Positions 53,419 to 62,220 are shown, counted from the stretch's first letter. The stretch: DNA of 64,000 bases from Verrucomicrobiota bacterium (GCA_016871805.1 VHCG01000008.1:1-64000), one strand, 5' to 3'. Notes: generated by a model from the sequence alone, not told the origin. Made by a program: numbers and translations.

Positions 53419-53589
53419 GTCGGGTGCACCGTTCGGGACAACGGGACCATTATGTTCAACGGGGATGCGGTTGACCATATTCGAGGCGTTGCGGGATGTG
53501 TGGAGATCCGAGGGGCCGGCCCGACGTGGATCCCTCCGGTCCGTGGCTTGCCTCCGGGGACCTGTTTCCGCGAGGATCCCCGGTGACGC

Positions 53590-55134
53590 ATGGGTCACTG
53601 GTTCCGAATCGCGCTGTGGGTGGTGCTCGCCGGATGGGGGGCACACGCCGCCACCCCGCCGGAGGTCGTCTCGGAGGCGCCGCTCCAGGCTGGTCCCCTC
53701 TTCACGGAGTTTCCGACGGTCTGGGAGTCCGGCCGGAAGACCGAGATCCTTGGGCCTTTGGCAATGTGGGAGCGGACCGAGGATGAGCGGAACTGGGGTC
53801 TTTACCCGCTCATGAGCTACCAGTCGGCCCCGATCCTGGAGGTCGAGGAGCTGGACGTGTTGTATCCGCTCTTCACCTGGCGAAAGCAGGGGACCGAGTC
53901 GAGGTTGCAGTTCCTGCAGTTCCTGAACTTCGCCGGTGCCTCCTACCAGTCCGAGGATCCCGTGGTCCGGCGCACTGTTTTCCCGTTCTATTTCGAGCAG
54001 GAGTCCCGCAGCGGGACCAACGACTACATCGCGGTCCTGCCCTTCTACGGACACGCCCGAAACCGGATGTTTCGCGACGAGTTCAACTTCTACATGTTCC
54101 CGCTCTACCTCGAGAGCCGGAAGGGGGAGCTGGTCACGCGCAACTATGTGATGCCGTTCGTCCATACCCGACATGGTCCGGGCTGGGACGGCTGGCAGGT
54201 CTGGCCCTTGTTCGGCTGGGAGAGGAAGGAGATCGGATGGACGACCAACCACCTGGGTGACCGGGTGGTTTCCCCGGGTGGCGGGAAGGTATTTGCTCTC
54301 TGGCCCTTCTTCTTCGATGAGAAGCTCCGACTCGGCACTCCACAGGCCACGACCAACTTCGCCATCCTGCCGTTCTACTCGCGGCAACGCGGAACGAACC
54401 TCCACCAGACCTCGGTGCTCTGGCCCTTCTTCAGCCGGACGGAGGACCGCTCCAAGGGCTTCGTGGAATGGGGTGCGCCCTGGCCGTTCATCGGATGGGC
54501 GGACAGCACCAACAAGATCGCGCGGCGCTTCTTCCCGTTCTACGGGGTGGCGAAGGCGCCCGGGGTCGAATCGCGCCTGGTCATGTGGCCCTTCTATACG
54601 CATCGGAAGGCCGAGAACGGCGCGATGCGACGCGACCGCTGGCGCACGGCGTTCTTCCTCTATGACGACGTCCGGCTGCTGAGCAAGGAGGACGGTCGCT
54701 ATCGCCGGGAACAGGCTTTGTGGCCCTTCTTTGTCTGGAAAAGGGATCTGGATGGACGGGAACGGCTCCAGGTGTTGGAGCTGTTCGAGACCTTCTTCCG
54801 GAACCGGGAGTCGGTTCAGCGAAACTATTCGCCCCTCTGGGCCCTGTACCGCTCCGAGAATAACCCCAACACGGGCCGATCGAGCCAGTCCCTGCTCTGG
54901 AATCTCCACCGGCGTGACGTGTCACCGTCGCAGGTCCGGACCTCCACCCTCTTCGGTCTGATCCAGACCCTCCGCGGAGAGGACGATCGCCTTCATTGGA
55001 GGTGGCTCTGGATTCCGAGCGCCCAGTTCCGCGAGACGTCGTCCCAGGCAGCGGCTTCCGTCGGCCCCAGGGGCGACTCCCGCCCCTTCCAAGGGTTCCA
55101 GGGCGTCGACTCGGCGCGGGGGGCGACGCCTTGA
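53590..55134 (+). CDS. Secreted WPFF-repeat protein of unknown function
   Basis: The 514-residue protein starts at ATG 53590 with a signal peptide (WFRIALWVVLAGWGAHA). The mature part is built of about 14 copies of a hydrophobic-x-P-[FL]-[FYIV] motif: YPLM, YPLF, FPFY, LPFY, FPLY, MPFV, WPLF, WPFF and so on. Prolines lie near 73, 93, 132, 151, 171, 189, 206, 239, 261, 279, 299, 316, 334 and 379, commonly 17-22 residues apart. This is a strand-rich repeat and might form a barrel or propeller. I know of no described family function. It is divergent from the PSD1 gene and lies upstream of the mlaE/F/D-type genes on the same strand. Confidence 0.75.
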   Translation: MGHWFRIALWVVLAGWGAHAATPPEVVSEAPLQAGPLFTEFPTVWESGRKTEILGPLAMWERTEDERNWGLYPLMSYQSAPILEVEELDVLYPLFTWRKQGTESRLQFLQFLNFAGASYQSEDPVVRRTVFPFYFEQESRSGTNDYIAVLPFYGHARNRMFRDEFNFYMFPLYLESRKGELVTRNYVMPFVHTRHGPGWDGWQVWPLFGWERKEIGWTTNHLGDRVVSPGGGKVFALWPFFFDEKLRLGTPQATTNFAILPFYSRQRGTNLHQTSVLWPFFSRTEDRSKGFVEWGAPWPFIGWADSTNKIARRFFPFYGVAKAPGVESRLVMWPFYTHRKAENGAMRRDRWRTAFFLYDDVRLLSKEDGRYRREQALWPFFVWKRDLDGRERLQVLELFETFFRNRESVQRNYSPLWALYRSENNPNTGRSSQSLLWNLHRRDVSPSQVRTSTLFGLIQTLRGEDDRLHWRWLWIPSAQFRETSSQAAASVGPRGDSRPFQGFQGVDSARGATP

Positions 55135-55388
55135 ATCGGCGCACTCTGGCCGCATTGGCCCTGATGGGTCTGGTTCCAATGCCTGCCCTGCCTGCCTTCG
55201 TTGATGAGATGGGGGTGGGTCTGTTGGCCCTGACGTTGCCGACCGGAGAGGCGGTGGTACACGTCCTGAAGCCTCATAATGTCATGACCGCCTCCGCCGA
55301 AACGGGGCACGGCTCGCGTCCCGACCAAACCCCGCTTCCTCTCCGAAACAAATCCTGCTCTCCTCACAGCCCGATCTGGGAGTTCTGA
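55131..55388 (+). CDS. Possible small secreted protein (doubtful)
   Basis: An 85-residue frame starts at TTG 55131, overlapping the stop of the WPFF gene (TTGA), and ends just before mlaE. It starts NRRTLAALALMGLVPMPALPAFV, signal-like, but the rest (KPHNVMTASAETGHGSRPDQ) looks like non-coding composition. Equally, this 257-bp gap may only hold the mlaE promoter. Listed because the overlap and signal peptide are suggestive. Confidence 0.25.
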   Translation: MNRRTLAALALMGLVPMPALPAFVDEMGVGLLALTLPTGEAVVHVLKPHNVMTASAETGHGSRPDQTPLPLRNKSCSPHSPIWEF

Positions 55389-55391
55389 CGC

Positions 55392-56150
55392 ATGTTCCGA
55401 AACATTGGAGAAATGGTGTTGCTGTTCGTCGCCACAGTGAAGGCCCTCCCGTGGGCGTGCCGCGAGCGTCGGAAGATCGCCGAACAGCTCTTCGACATCG
55501 GGAACGCCAGCCTCTTCATGGCCTGTGTCCTGTCCCTCTTCATCGGAGGTGTCCTGTCGCTCCAGAGTGGTCCGGTCCTGGTGGAAAACGGGATCGGCTC
55601 CGCGCTCGGTAACCTCGTCGCCATCGCCATGTGCAAGGAACTGGCCCCGGTCATGATGTCGATCCTCGTGGCCGGGCGCGTCGGCTCGGCCATGGCGGCG
55701 GAACTGGGCTCGATGAGCGTCTACCAGGAGATCGATGCCCTCCGGACCCTCGCCATCAATCCGATCCGCTTCCTGGTCCTGCCACGCGTCATCGCCATCA
55801 GCATCGCGGTGCCGTGCCTTGTTGTGTTCTCGAACCTGGTCGGCTGGCTGGGAGGGGCGTTCGTCGCCGCCCACAATGACCGTATTGCCGTGCCGGCCGA
55901 GACCTTCTTCACCAGCCTCCGTGAGGGCGTCGATCCCGGGGACGTCGTGAACGGACTGATCAAGTCCTTCTTCTTCGCGCTGTGTGCCGGGGTGATCTGC
56001 TGCCACCAGGGACTCACCACACAGGGCGGTCCCCGCGGGATCGGTAGAAGTGTGACCAAGGCCGTGGTCAACTCGCTCGCCCTGATTTTGATTCTCGACT
56101 ACATCCTGACCCGGGTCCTCCTGCCGTTTGACAACGGGTTCTTCGCGTGA
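55392..56150 (+). CDS. mlaE: MlaE-family ABC permease (MCE/Mla lipid transport)
   Basis: The 252-residue membrane protein has FIGGVLSLQSGPVL, RVGSAMAAELGSMSVYQEIDALRTLAINPIRFLVLPRV (the conserved MlaE coupling-helix region) and several transmembrane spans. MlaE with MlaF and MlaD forms the inner-membrane complex that moves phospholipids between membranes. It overlaps mlaF by 4 bases (GTGA), indicating one operon. Neither MlaC nor MlaB is adjacent. Confidence 0.92.
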   Translation: MFRNIGEMVLLFVATVKALPWACRERRKIAEQLFDIGNASLFMACVLSLFIGGVLSLQSGPVLVENGIGSALGNLVAIAMCKELAPVMMSILVAGRVGSAMAAELGSMSVYQEIDALRTLAINPIRFLVLPRVIAISIAVPCLVVFSNLVGWLGGAFVAAHNDRIAVPAETFFTSLREGVDPGDVVNGLIKSFFFALCAGVICCHQGLTTQGGPRGIGRSVTKAVVNSLALILILDYILTRVLLPFDNGFFA

Positions 56151-56905
56151 CCATGTCCGACTCCCGCTCCACAGGCATCCCGCTCAAGGTCCGGAACCTC
56201 CGGAAGTCCTACGACGGACGTGTCGTGCTGCAGTCGATGGACCTCGACATTGCCGCGGGGGAGATCTTCGTGTTGATGGGGCCGAGTGGCTCCGGAAAGT
56301 CAGTGTTCCTGCGCCACCTCATCGGGCTGGAAGCCCCGGATTCCGGGGAGATCCTGGTCGGTGGCGAACGGGTCGGTCCGGATATCGACCAGACGCGCCA
56401 TCGACTCGCCATGGTGTTCCAGGGCGGAGGCCTGCTGAATTCCCTGACAGTCGAGGAGAACGTGGGATTGTATCTCCGCGAACATCGCCTCAAGGCCTCC
56501 GAAGAGATCAACCGGATCGTCCTCGAGAAGCTGGCGCTGGTCCGCTTGGGCTCCGACGACGCCGGCAAATACCCGTCCGAACTCTCTGGCGGCATGCGCA
56601 AGCGGGTGGCGATCGCTCGGGCGCTGGTCATCGAGCCCCAGCTGATCCTCTACGATGAGCCGACCAGCGAGCTGGATCCCTTGGTGTCGCTCACCATCGG
56701 TCGCGAGATCGTGAACCTCAACCGCCGTATCGGCGCCACCAGCGTGGTGGTCACGCACCACGTCGATCTCGCTATGGGCATCGCCGATCGCATCGCCTTC
56801 CTGTCCGAAGGGGCCATCGTGGCCCTCGGAACGCCGGAGCAGATCCGCTCCAGCCCAGTACCGCTCGTCCACCAGTTCCTGAACGCGGAGTTCAAGGAGG
56901 CCTAA
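56147..56905 (+). CDS. mlaF: MlaF-family ABC ATPase (lipid transport)
   Basis: The 252-residue ATPase has Walker A GPSGSGKSVFLRHLIGLE, Q-loop MVFQGGGL, signature ELSGGMRKRVAIARAL, Walker B LILYDEPTSELDP and switch VVVTHHVDLA. GGMRKR and FQGGGL are hallmarks of the Mla/MCE subfamily. The annotated start is GTG 56147, overlapping mlaE; ATG 56153 would remove two residues. It powers MlaE/MlaD. Confidence 0.93.
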   Translation: MTMSDSRSTGIPLKVRNLRKSYDGRVVLQSMDLDIAAGEIFVLMGPSGSGKSVFLRHLIGLEAPDSGEILVGGERVGPDIDQTRHRLAMVFQGGGLLNSLTVEENVGLYLREHRLKASEEINRIVLEKLALVRLGSDDAGKYPSELSGGMRKRVAIARALVIEPQLILYDEPTSELDPLVSLTIGREIVNLNRRIGATSVVVTHHVDLAMGIADRIAFLSEGAIVALGTPEQIRSSPVPLVHQFLNAEFKEA

Positions 56906-56942
56906 AACCATTTCACATCGCATCCATCCCCCATCCCAATCC

Positions 56943-57935
56943 ATGAAATCCTCGCTCGAGACCCGTCTGGGCACGTTCTTCGCCGTGGTCACCATCGCCG
57001 GCTTCATCCTGTTCGAGATGCTGGGCGGGGCGAACGTCTTCAACCGGGGCACCGTCTACCGGGCCCGATTCAGTTCCGCCCGTGACCTGAAGGTGGGCGA
57101 CCCGGTCAAGCTCTCCGGCGTCCCGGTGGGACGGGTGAAGTCGGTCGCCGTGGTGGGCAACCGCGTCGAGGTGGGGCTTCAGGCCGATCCCAAGGCGCCG
57201 GTGCGGACCGACAGTGTCGCGGCCATCCAGTTCACGGGCCTGATGGGACAGAACTTCGTCGCCCTGACCTTCGGGGGTGAGAACTCCCCCCTCGCCGTCG
57301 CCGACACCCTGCTGCAGTCCCGGGAGCAGGCCGATCTGTCGGATCTCATGACCCGGTTGGACAACGTGGCCAGCGGCGTCGAGGGCCTCACCAAGAGCTT
57401 CAGCGGCGAGGAGGTCAGCAAGCTGTTCGGGCCGCTGACCGACTTCATGAAGCAGAACCAGTCCAACATCACGACCATCGTCGCCAACATGCGGGACGTC
57501 ACCTCCGAGATGGCCCAGGGTCGGGGATCGATTGGACGGCTTCTGAAGGATCCAGCGCTCTTCACGGCTGCGGTCGGCACCATGAACCATCTCAACGAGG
57601 CGGTCTCCGACGTGAAGCCGCTGACCCAGGAGGCACGGGGGATGATGACCGATCTCCGCAGCGTGGTTGGGAAAATCGAGAAGGGCGAAGGAACGATCGG
57701 GAAGTTCCTCTCCGATCCCTCCCTCTTCAACCAGGCCAATGGGGCCGTGGGCAACCTCCGGGAGATCCTCGAGAAGATCAACCGGGGCACTGGATCGATC
57801 GGCGAACTGGTCAACGACAACGCCTTCCTCAAGAACGTGAAGCTGACCCTCCAGAAGGTCGACAAGGCCACCGAGACCCTCGAGGACACCGGTCCGATCA
57901 GTGTAATTGGCACCGCCGTGGGCGTCCTGTTCTAG
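56943..57935 (+). CDS. mlaD: MlaD-like MCE-domain protein
   Basis: The 330-residue protein has one N-terminal transmembrane helix (LGTFFAVVTIAGFILFEML). An MCE domain (about 40-115) has FSSARDLKVGDPVKLSGVPVGRV and FTGLMGQNFVALTF. A long helical tail with three related blocks follows: GRGSIGRLLKDPALF, GEGTIGKFLSDPSLF and GTGSIGELVNDNAFL. MCE proteins bind lipids and form hexameric rings or tubes spanning the periplasm. The helical tail is long compared with E. coli MlaD (183 residues) and may extend the tube towards the outer membrane. Confidence 0.9.
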   Translation: MKSSLETRLGTFFAVVTIAGFILFEMLGGANVFNRGTVYRARFSSARDLKVGDPVKLSGVPVGRVKSVAVVGNRVEVGLQADPKAPVRTDSVAAIQFTGLMGQNFVALTFGGENSPLAVADTLLQSREQADLSDLMTRLDNVASGVEGLTKSFSGEEVSKLFGPLTDFMKQNQSNITTIVANMRDVTSEMAQGRGSIGRLLKDPALFTAAVGTMNHLNEAVSDVKPLTQEARGMMTDLRSVVGKIEKGEGTIGKFLSDPSLFNQANGAVGNLREILEKINRGTGSIGELVNDNAFLKNVKLTLQKVDKATETLEDTGPISVIGTAVGVLF

Positions 57936-57971
57936 CGCGGAGATTGTTGGAGCACACCGCCACTTGGGGCG

Positions 57972-58229
57972 TCAAATCCTGACCTGTCCCTCTGTCGGGT
58001 CGGGCCTCGACACCACCGTGACCTTGGCCATGAAAATCCGAGAGGCGTAGCCGTCACTCCCGACCTTGTTTCGTCCGGGCTGCAAGTTGAAGGGGGCAAC
58101 AACGACGGACACAGGGTGACGGTCGTTTCGATCGACATGGAGTTGAAGCCACCGGCCTCCGTTGTGGAAGGCCGTCAGATCTGACGCATCAACGGAACGT
58201 TGAGTTGCAATTCGCTGTGACGGGACCCA
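57972..58229 (-). pseudogene. Start-less C-terminal fragment of an unidentified protein
   Basis: An 85-codon frame reads WVPSQRIATQRSVDASDL, then FHNGGRWLQLHVDRNDRHP, then VVVAPFNLQPGRNK and ends PDPTEGQVRI at 57972. The composition and codon use (mostly G/C third bases) look like real protein. It lacks any ATG, GTG or TTG near its beginning and is preceded by an in-frame stop. It is probably the 3' remnant of a lost gene. I do not recognise the family. The rest of the 57936-58328 gap shows nothing else. Confidence 0.45.
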
Positions 58230-58328
58230 TCAGCGGGATCCACATCGTGGCGGGGAGCCATTCCGGGATGGGATGCGATCGCGGGAAGGGAATTTCCGGT
58301 TCTAGGGCTTGCCATGGTTTAACATCGG

Positions 58329-58979
58329 GTGGCATTTTCAGCAGGGGTGGGCAGGTTCACTCTACGAGCTTTGGTGTCCTCAGCGGAGCATCAGCTGGTT
58401 GTGGGGCCCAATCCCGTCGGTCGGGACCCAGTCAACCGGATCCTGATCGAGCACCCGAGTGTGTCCGGATTCCATGCCGAGGTCTCGGTGCTCGATGGGG
58501 GAAACCGGGTCTGGGTGAGGGATCTCGGGTCGACGAATGGGACCCTGATCTCCGGGCGGGCCATCACCGAAGGTGAGCTGCGGCCGGGGGAGGCTCTGAG
58601 GATCGGCGATGTGGAGATGACGCTGGTGGTCGAAACGATGGAGGTGCGGATTCCGTCGATGACACCGGCTGCGGCCTCCGCAGCGTTCGGAGTCGATCAC
58701 GTTCTGGCGGATGGGACGCCCGCCTGTTGTCGGAATCCGGAACTCCCCGCGACTCATCAGCCCATTGACGGATGTCAGGCGGTCCTCCAGTGCCCGGCGA
58801 GATTCCACGTCTCGAGCCTGCGTGCGACCCGGCTGACGGGAAAACACTCGAGGGCGCTGCTCTTCTGCCCCCAGTGCAACGCCAAGTGCGAACCCATCCC
58901 GGGCCTGGCCGTGAAACCGAAGAAAAAGGGACTCTTCAGCCGGATTGCCGATACGGTCCGACTGGGATTCCGACGCTGA
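58329..58979 (+). CDS. FHA-domain protein with a cysteine-rich, RING-like C-terminus
   Basis: The 216-residue protein has an FHA phosphothreonine-binding domain at about 22-100 (VGRDPVNR, HPSVSGFHAEV, VRDLGSTNGTLISG). A C-terminal zinc-ligand-rich stretch has Cys133, 134, 149, 155, 180, 183, 187 and His143, 160, 173, with FCPQCNAKCEPI at its end, reminiscent of prokaryotic RING-like fingers. A basic tail (KPKKKGLFSRIADTVRLGFRR) may bind membrane or nucleic acid. The start is GTG 58329, or GTG 58347. It may read the phosphorylation state set by a Ser/Thr kinase; no kinase is adjacent. Confidence 0.75.
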   Translation: MAFSAGVGRFTLRALVSSAEHQLVVGPNPVGRDPVNRILIEHPSVSGFHAEVSVLDGGNRVWVRDLGSTNGTLISGRAITEGELRPGEALRIGDVEMTLVVETMEVRIPSMTPAAASAAFGVDHVLADGTPACCRNPELPATHQPIDGCQAVLQCPARFHVSSLRATRLTGKHSRALLFCPQCNAKCEPIPGLAVKPKKKGLFSRIADTVRLGFRR

Positions 58980-58991
58980 GGTCGATGACGG

Positions 58992-60296
58992 TCACTGGAC
59001 CGGGATGATCTTCCAGACGCGTCCCTTGCCCGGGGTCAATCCGTTGCTGGCGTTGGTCAGCACATAGAGTTCCCCGTCGCGGTCCTGTCCAAAGCCTGTG
59101 ATGTAGGCCCCGAAGTTCTGGGGTTGTTCGACCTGTACCGGGGTGACGGTCCATCGGGCGCCAGTCTCCGTGGGACGTTGGGCGGCCAGGACCACACCCA
59201 GGGGCATCCCCCAGTTCCGGCTCCAATCCCCGAAGATGTATTGGCCGATGAGTTCCGGAAGGGCCTTGCCGCGGTAGACGTAGCCGCCCGTGATGCTGAT
59301 GCCGAAGGCTTCGGGATCCTTCTTCGCTCCGGGGTGCCGGTATTGGAGGATCGGATCGATCAGGGATTCACCCCGGGCCCCGGTCGTCGGGACGGTTCCG
59401 GGGGGCTTGTTCGGCGTCTTCGCGTCAAACGCCACCGAGGCCTCCTTGAGCGACCACCCGTAGTTGCCGCCCTTCGTGATGATGTCGACCTCCTCCAAAA
59501 GATTCTGTCCCACATCCGCGGCGAACAGCTCGTGGGTGCCGCCGCGGTCGAACGACAGACCCCAGACGTTCCTGAGTCCATAGGCATAGATCTCCGGCAG
59601 GCCGGCACCACCGGTGACGAACGGATTGTCGGCGGGGATCGAGTATGCGGTTCCTGCACCGGGCTTGTTCACGTCGATGCGGACGATCTTGCCCAGGAGC
59701 GTCCGGAGGTTTTGTCCGTTCCCGGACTCGGGGCGCTTGCCCTGGTCGTTGGCGTTTCCGCCATCCCCGACGCTCAGATGGAGCAACCCGTCGGGGCCGA
59801 AGGCCATGCGGCCGCTGTTGTGGTTGGAGAAGGGCTGGTCGATCTCCAGGAGGATCCGCTCGGAGGTCGGGTCGATGACCAGCGGCTGCCGGGCCGGGAG
59901 ACGGAACTCGGACAGTCGCAGGGTGCAGTCCCAGTCCTCCGGCGCCGAGGCGCGTCGCGGTGCGGTGTAGGTGATGTAGACCCGGCGGTTCGACTCGAAG
60001 TCCGGATGGAGGGCCAGATCCAGGACGCCCCGTTCATCAAAAGCCCCGTGGTTGATCGGGGACAGCCGGTCGGTGAGGTTGAGAATGGGCTCGGTCGGAC
60101 GTGTCCCGTCCGGATCGATCCGCCACACATATCCGGGCTGGTCGACCACCAGGCCGGTTCCGCCGGGAAGCTGGGTGTAGGTGAGGGGCTGGGTGAGGCC
60201 CTCGGCGACGGGTTTGAGGGCGATCTTCAGTTCCGCAGCCGGCAGGAGGGTGGCTCCGGCGATCATGGCGGCGCAGACGGTGGACAGCGAGTTCAC
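58992..60296 (-). CDS. PQQ-type soluble sugar dehydrogenase
   Basis: The 434-residue secreted protein starts with a signal peptide (MNSLSTVCAAMIAGATLLPA). It follows the GSDH/YliI beta-propeller pattern: PLTYTQLPGGTGLVVDQPG, ERGVLDLALHPDF (catalytic-histidine region), SNHNSGRMAFGPDGLLHLSVGDGG, GKIVRIDVN, IYAYGLRNVWGLSFD, LFAADVGQNLLEEVDII and ITGGYVYRG. Members oxidise aldoses with PQQ and Ca2+. No PQQ biosynthesis genes are in view. It is the last gene of a minus-strand run with the lipoprotein and DHS-like gene (56 and 44 bases apart). Confidence 0.88.
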   Translation of the reverse strand: MNSLSTVCAAMIAGATLLPAAELKIALKPVAEGLTQPLTYTQLPGGTGLVVDQPGYVWRIDPDGTRPTEPILNLTDRLSPINHGAFDERGVLDLALHPDFESNRRVYITYTAPRRASAPEDWDCTLRLSEFRLPARQPLVIDPTSERILLEIDQPFSNHNSGRMAFGPDGLLHLSVGDGGNANDQGKRPESGNGQNLRTLLGKIVRIDVNKPGAGTAYSIPADNPFVTGGAGLPEIYAYGLRNVWGLSFDRGGTHELFAADVGQNLLEEVDIITKGGNYGWSLKEASVAFDAKTPNKPPGTVPTTGARGESLIDPILQYRHPGAKKDPEAFGISITGGYVYRGKALPELIGQYIFGDWSRNWGMPLGVVLAAQRPTETGARWTVTPVQVEQPQNFGAYITGFGQDRDGELYVLTNASNGLTPGKGRVWKIIPVQ

Positions 60297-60352
60297 GGTT
60301 CGGGAGAGGGTGGGATGGGACCCGATGCTGCATCAGCGGGTCCACGGGGGGA

Positions 60353-60850
60353 TCATTTCTGCGGGGTCTTGGCTTTCGACTCGGGCAGCGGCTCAAGGAG
60401 AGTCTTCACCTTCTCGAGGAGCTTCTGGTACTTCGCCTGGACCGCAAACCCCATCTTCCGCTCCTCCTCCATCACGGCGTCGTCCTTGCTGATGACGCGG
60501 TAGGCGTCGGCGGACAGGAGGAAGTCGTCCCCTTCGCCGCGGCGTGCGAGCTTGGTCTGAATCCGGTCCCAAAGGCCGGTCTGCCACCCGCCCCAGACCA
60601 GGTTCTGGGACGAGGTTGCCTGCTTGTCAAAGATCATCCCGTCCGGGGTCCGTCGATCGAGCTTGTACCCCGCCTCCTCCATGACCTGTTCGGTGGCGAG
60701 ATCGATCGAGGCACGGGAGAAGCCATGGAGCTCGACGGCCGCGTACTTGCCCGCCCCAGCACCCTTCGGCGGGGTGCTGCAGCCGGACAGGAGCGCGGTG
60801 GCGAGGGCCAGAGCGGTCACGGTTCGAGAGAGAGGGACGATTGGAATCAT
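60353..60850 (-). CDS. Lipoprotein of unknown function
   Basis: The 165-residue protein starts at ATG 60850 (MIPIVPLSRTVTALALATALLSGCS), with an ALLSGC lipobox. The mature part is a charged alpha/beta domain (FSRASIDLATEQVMEEAGYKLDRRTPDGMIFDKQ) ending in a helical KYQKLLEKVKTLLEPLPESK tail. No family is recognised. It lies between the DHS-like gene and the PQQ-type dehydrogenase gene, probably in one transcript. Confidence 0.75.
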   Translation of the reverse strand: MIPIVPLSRTVTALALATALLSGCSTPPKGAGAGKYAAVELHGFSRASIDLATEQVMEEAGYKLDRRTPDGMIFDKQATSSQNLVWGGWQTGLWDRIQTKLARRGEGDDFLLSADAYRVISKDDAVMEEERKMGFAVQAKYQKLLEKVKTLLEPLPESKAKTPQK

Positions 60851-60894
60851 GCGACGGGTTTCGAGGTTCTGGGGAAGGGCAGGGGTGTGGGGAG

Positions 60895-62073
60895 TCAGGT
60901 GTTCTTCAAACCCACGCTGCTGGAGCGCTTCGCGACTTTCCGGCTGGTGAGGACCTTGGTCACGGTTCCGGTGGACAGATATTTGTTCCGCACGGTGTCG
61001 AGGATGGCGTCGCGGCGATCGTAGAGCCGCTTGAGCTTCCGGGGCTTCACCCGGGCGGTGACGTAGGCGGTGAGGAGCGGCAGGGCGATGGTGCTGTCGG
61101 TGTAGCAGACCACGGAGTCGGGAAGCTTGTCGGGGTCGACCTTGCCCCAGCTGACCGCTTCGGCCGGGGTCGCGCCGCTCAGTCCGCCGGTGTCGGGCCG
61201 GGCGTCGGTGCACTGGAGGAAGTAGTCGTGGCCCTTCTCCTGGATGCCCATGACCTCCTGGATCTGGGGTTCAGTCTGCAGCATGAAGTTCTTGGGACTG
61301 CCACCGCCGAGAATCCACACGCTCGAGGTCAGGCCACCGGACTTCGCCGCGTAGACGATCCCGGCCGTCTGGTTCACGTCCCGGTTCACATCGAACATCA
61401 GGTCCGATCCGCGCAGCGCCATGGCGGCCACGTTCATGCCGATGCTCGAATCGCCGGGGCTGCTGGTGAAGATCGGCACACCGCAGTCGTAGGCGGCCGC
61501 GAGGACCGAGCTGTCCTTCAGGCCGAGGCGACGTCCGCGCTCGCTGACGTACTTGCCCAGCAGGTAGTGGAACTCGTCGGTGCCCATCGGACGCTGGAAC
61601 TCCGGACCCTGGATGACCTCCCGGATGAAGGCATCGGTGTCGAGCAGCACGTTGTAGTCGAACAGCACGTCATAGATCCGGATGACACCGTCCTTGTGGA
61701 GCTCGACGTCGTTCAGGAACGGCGACCCGCTGTGGAGGTGCATGTCGAGGCCGAAATGGAGATCGTGGTAGAGGTTCGCACCGGTCGAGATGATCCAGTC
61801 GACATAGCCTCCGCGGATCAGCGGGATCAGGCAGCTTTTGCCGAGTCCGGCCGGGGTGAGGGCGCCGGTGAGGGACAGGCCGATGGTGCCGTTCTTCGGG
61901 AGCATTTTCCGCGCAAGCAGCTGGGCGGCCTCGCGCAGGCGTCCGCCGTTGTAGGCGAGCATCGACTGGTCGATCAGGTCGGCGGCGGAGATGTCCCTGC
62001 CGATGCCGAAGGGGTTGAGGCGTGGGTAGGCGGCGAATTTCCTCGAGAACGTGTGGGCGTTTTTCCGGCTCAT
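60895..62073 (-). CDS. Deoxyhypusine synthase-like protein (possible homospermidine synthase)
   Basis: The 392-residue protein starts at ATG 62073. The fold signature is clear: [89 protein letters not shown] and [14 protein letters not shown], whose lysine matches the active-site lysine of eukaryotic DHS. Bacteria lack eIF5A, and several bacterial homologues instead make sym-homospermidine from spermidine or putrescine; that use is inferred here. It is the first gene of the run leading to the lipoprotein and sugar dehydrogenase. It is divergent from the fabD remnant. Confidence 0.85.
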   Translation of the reverse strand: MSRKNAHTFSRKFAAYPRLNPFGIGRDISAADLIDQSMLAYNGGRLREAAQLLARKMLPKNGTIGLSLTGALTPAGLGKSCLIPLIRGGYVDWIISTGANLYHDLHFGLDMHLHSGSPFLNDVELHKDGVIRIYDVLFDYNVLLDTDAFIREVIQGPEFQRPMGTDEFHYLLGKYVSERGRRLGLKDSSVLAAAYDCGVPIFTSSPGDSSIGMNVAAMALRGSDLMFDVNRDVNQTAGIVYAAKSGGLTSSVWILGGGSPKNFMLQTEPQIQEVMGIQEKGHDYFLQCTDARPDTGGLSGATPAEAVSWGKVDPDKLPDSVVCYTDSTIALPLLTAYVTARVKPRKLKRLYDRRDAILDTVRNKYLSTGTVTKVLTSRKVAKRSSSVGLKNT

Positions 62074-62220
62074 GTCGACAGAAGTGTGGAGAGGCCCGCC
62101 TGCTGAGGGAAGACGGCAATCTTCCGACCCTGGCTGGCCGGGGGGTGTGTCGCATTGGGACCGCCGGTGTCGACAACACTCCATGGGACATGATTGGGTT
62201 TGCCGCAGGAGACGACGCGC

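Noticed and set aside
53419-54909. Upstream extension of the PSD1 frame by nearly 500 codons
   Set aside because: It is the antisense of the WPFF-repeat gene. The signal peptide at ATG 53418 marks the true start.
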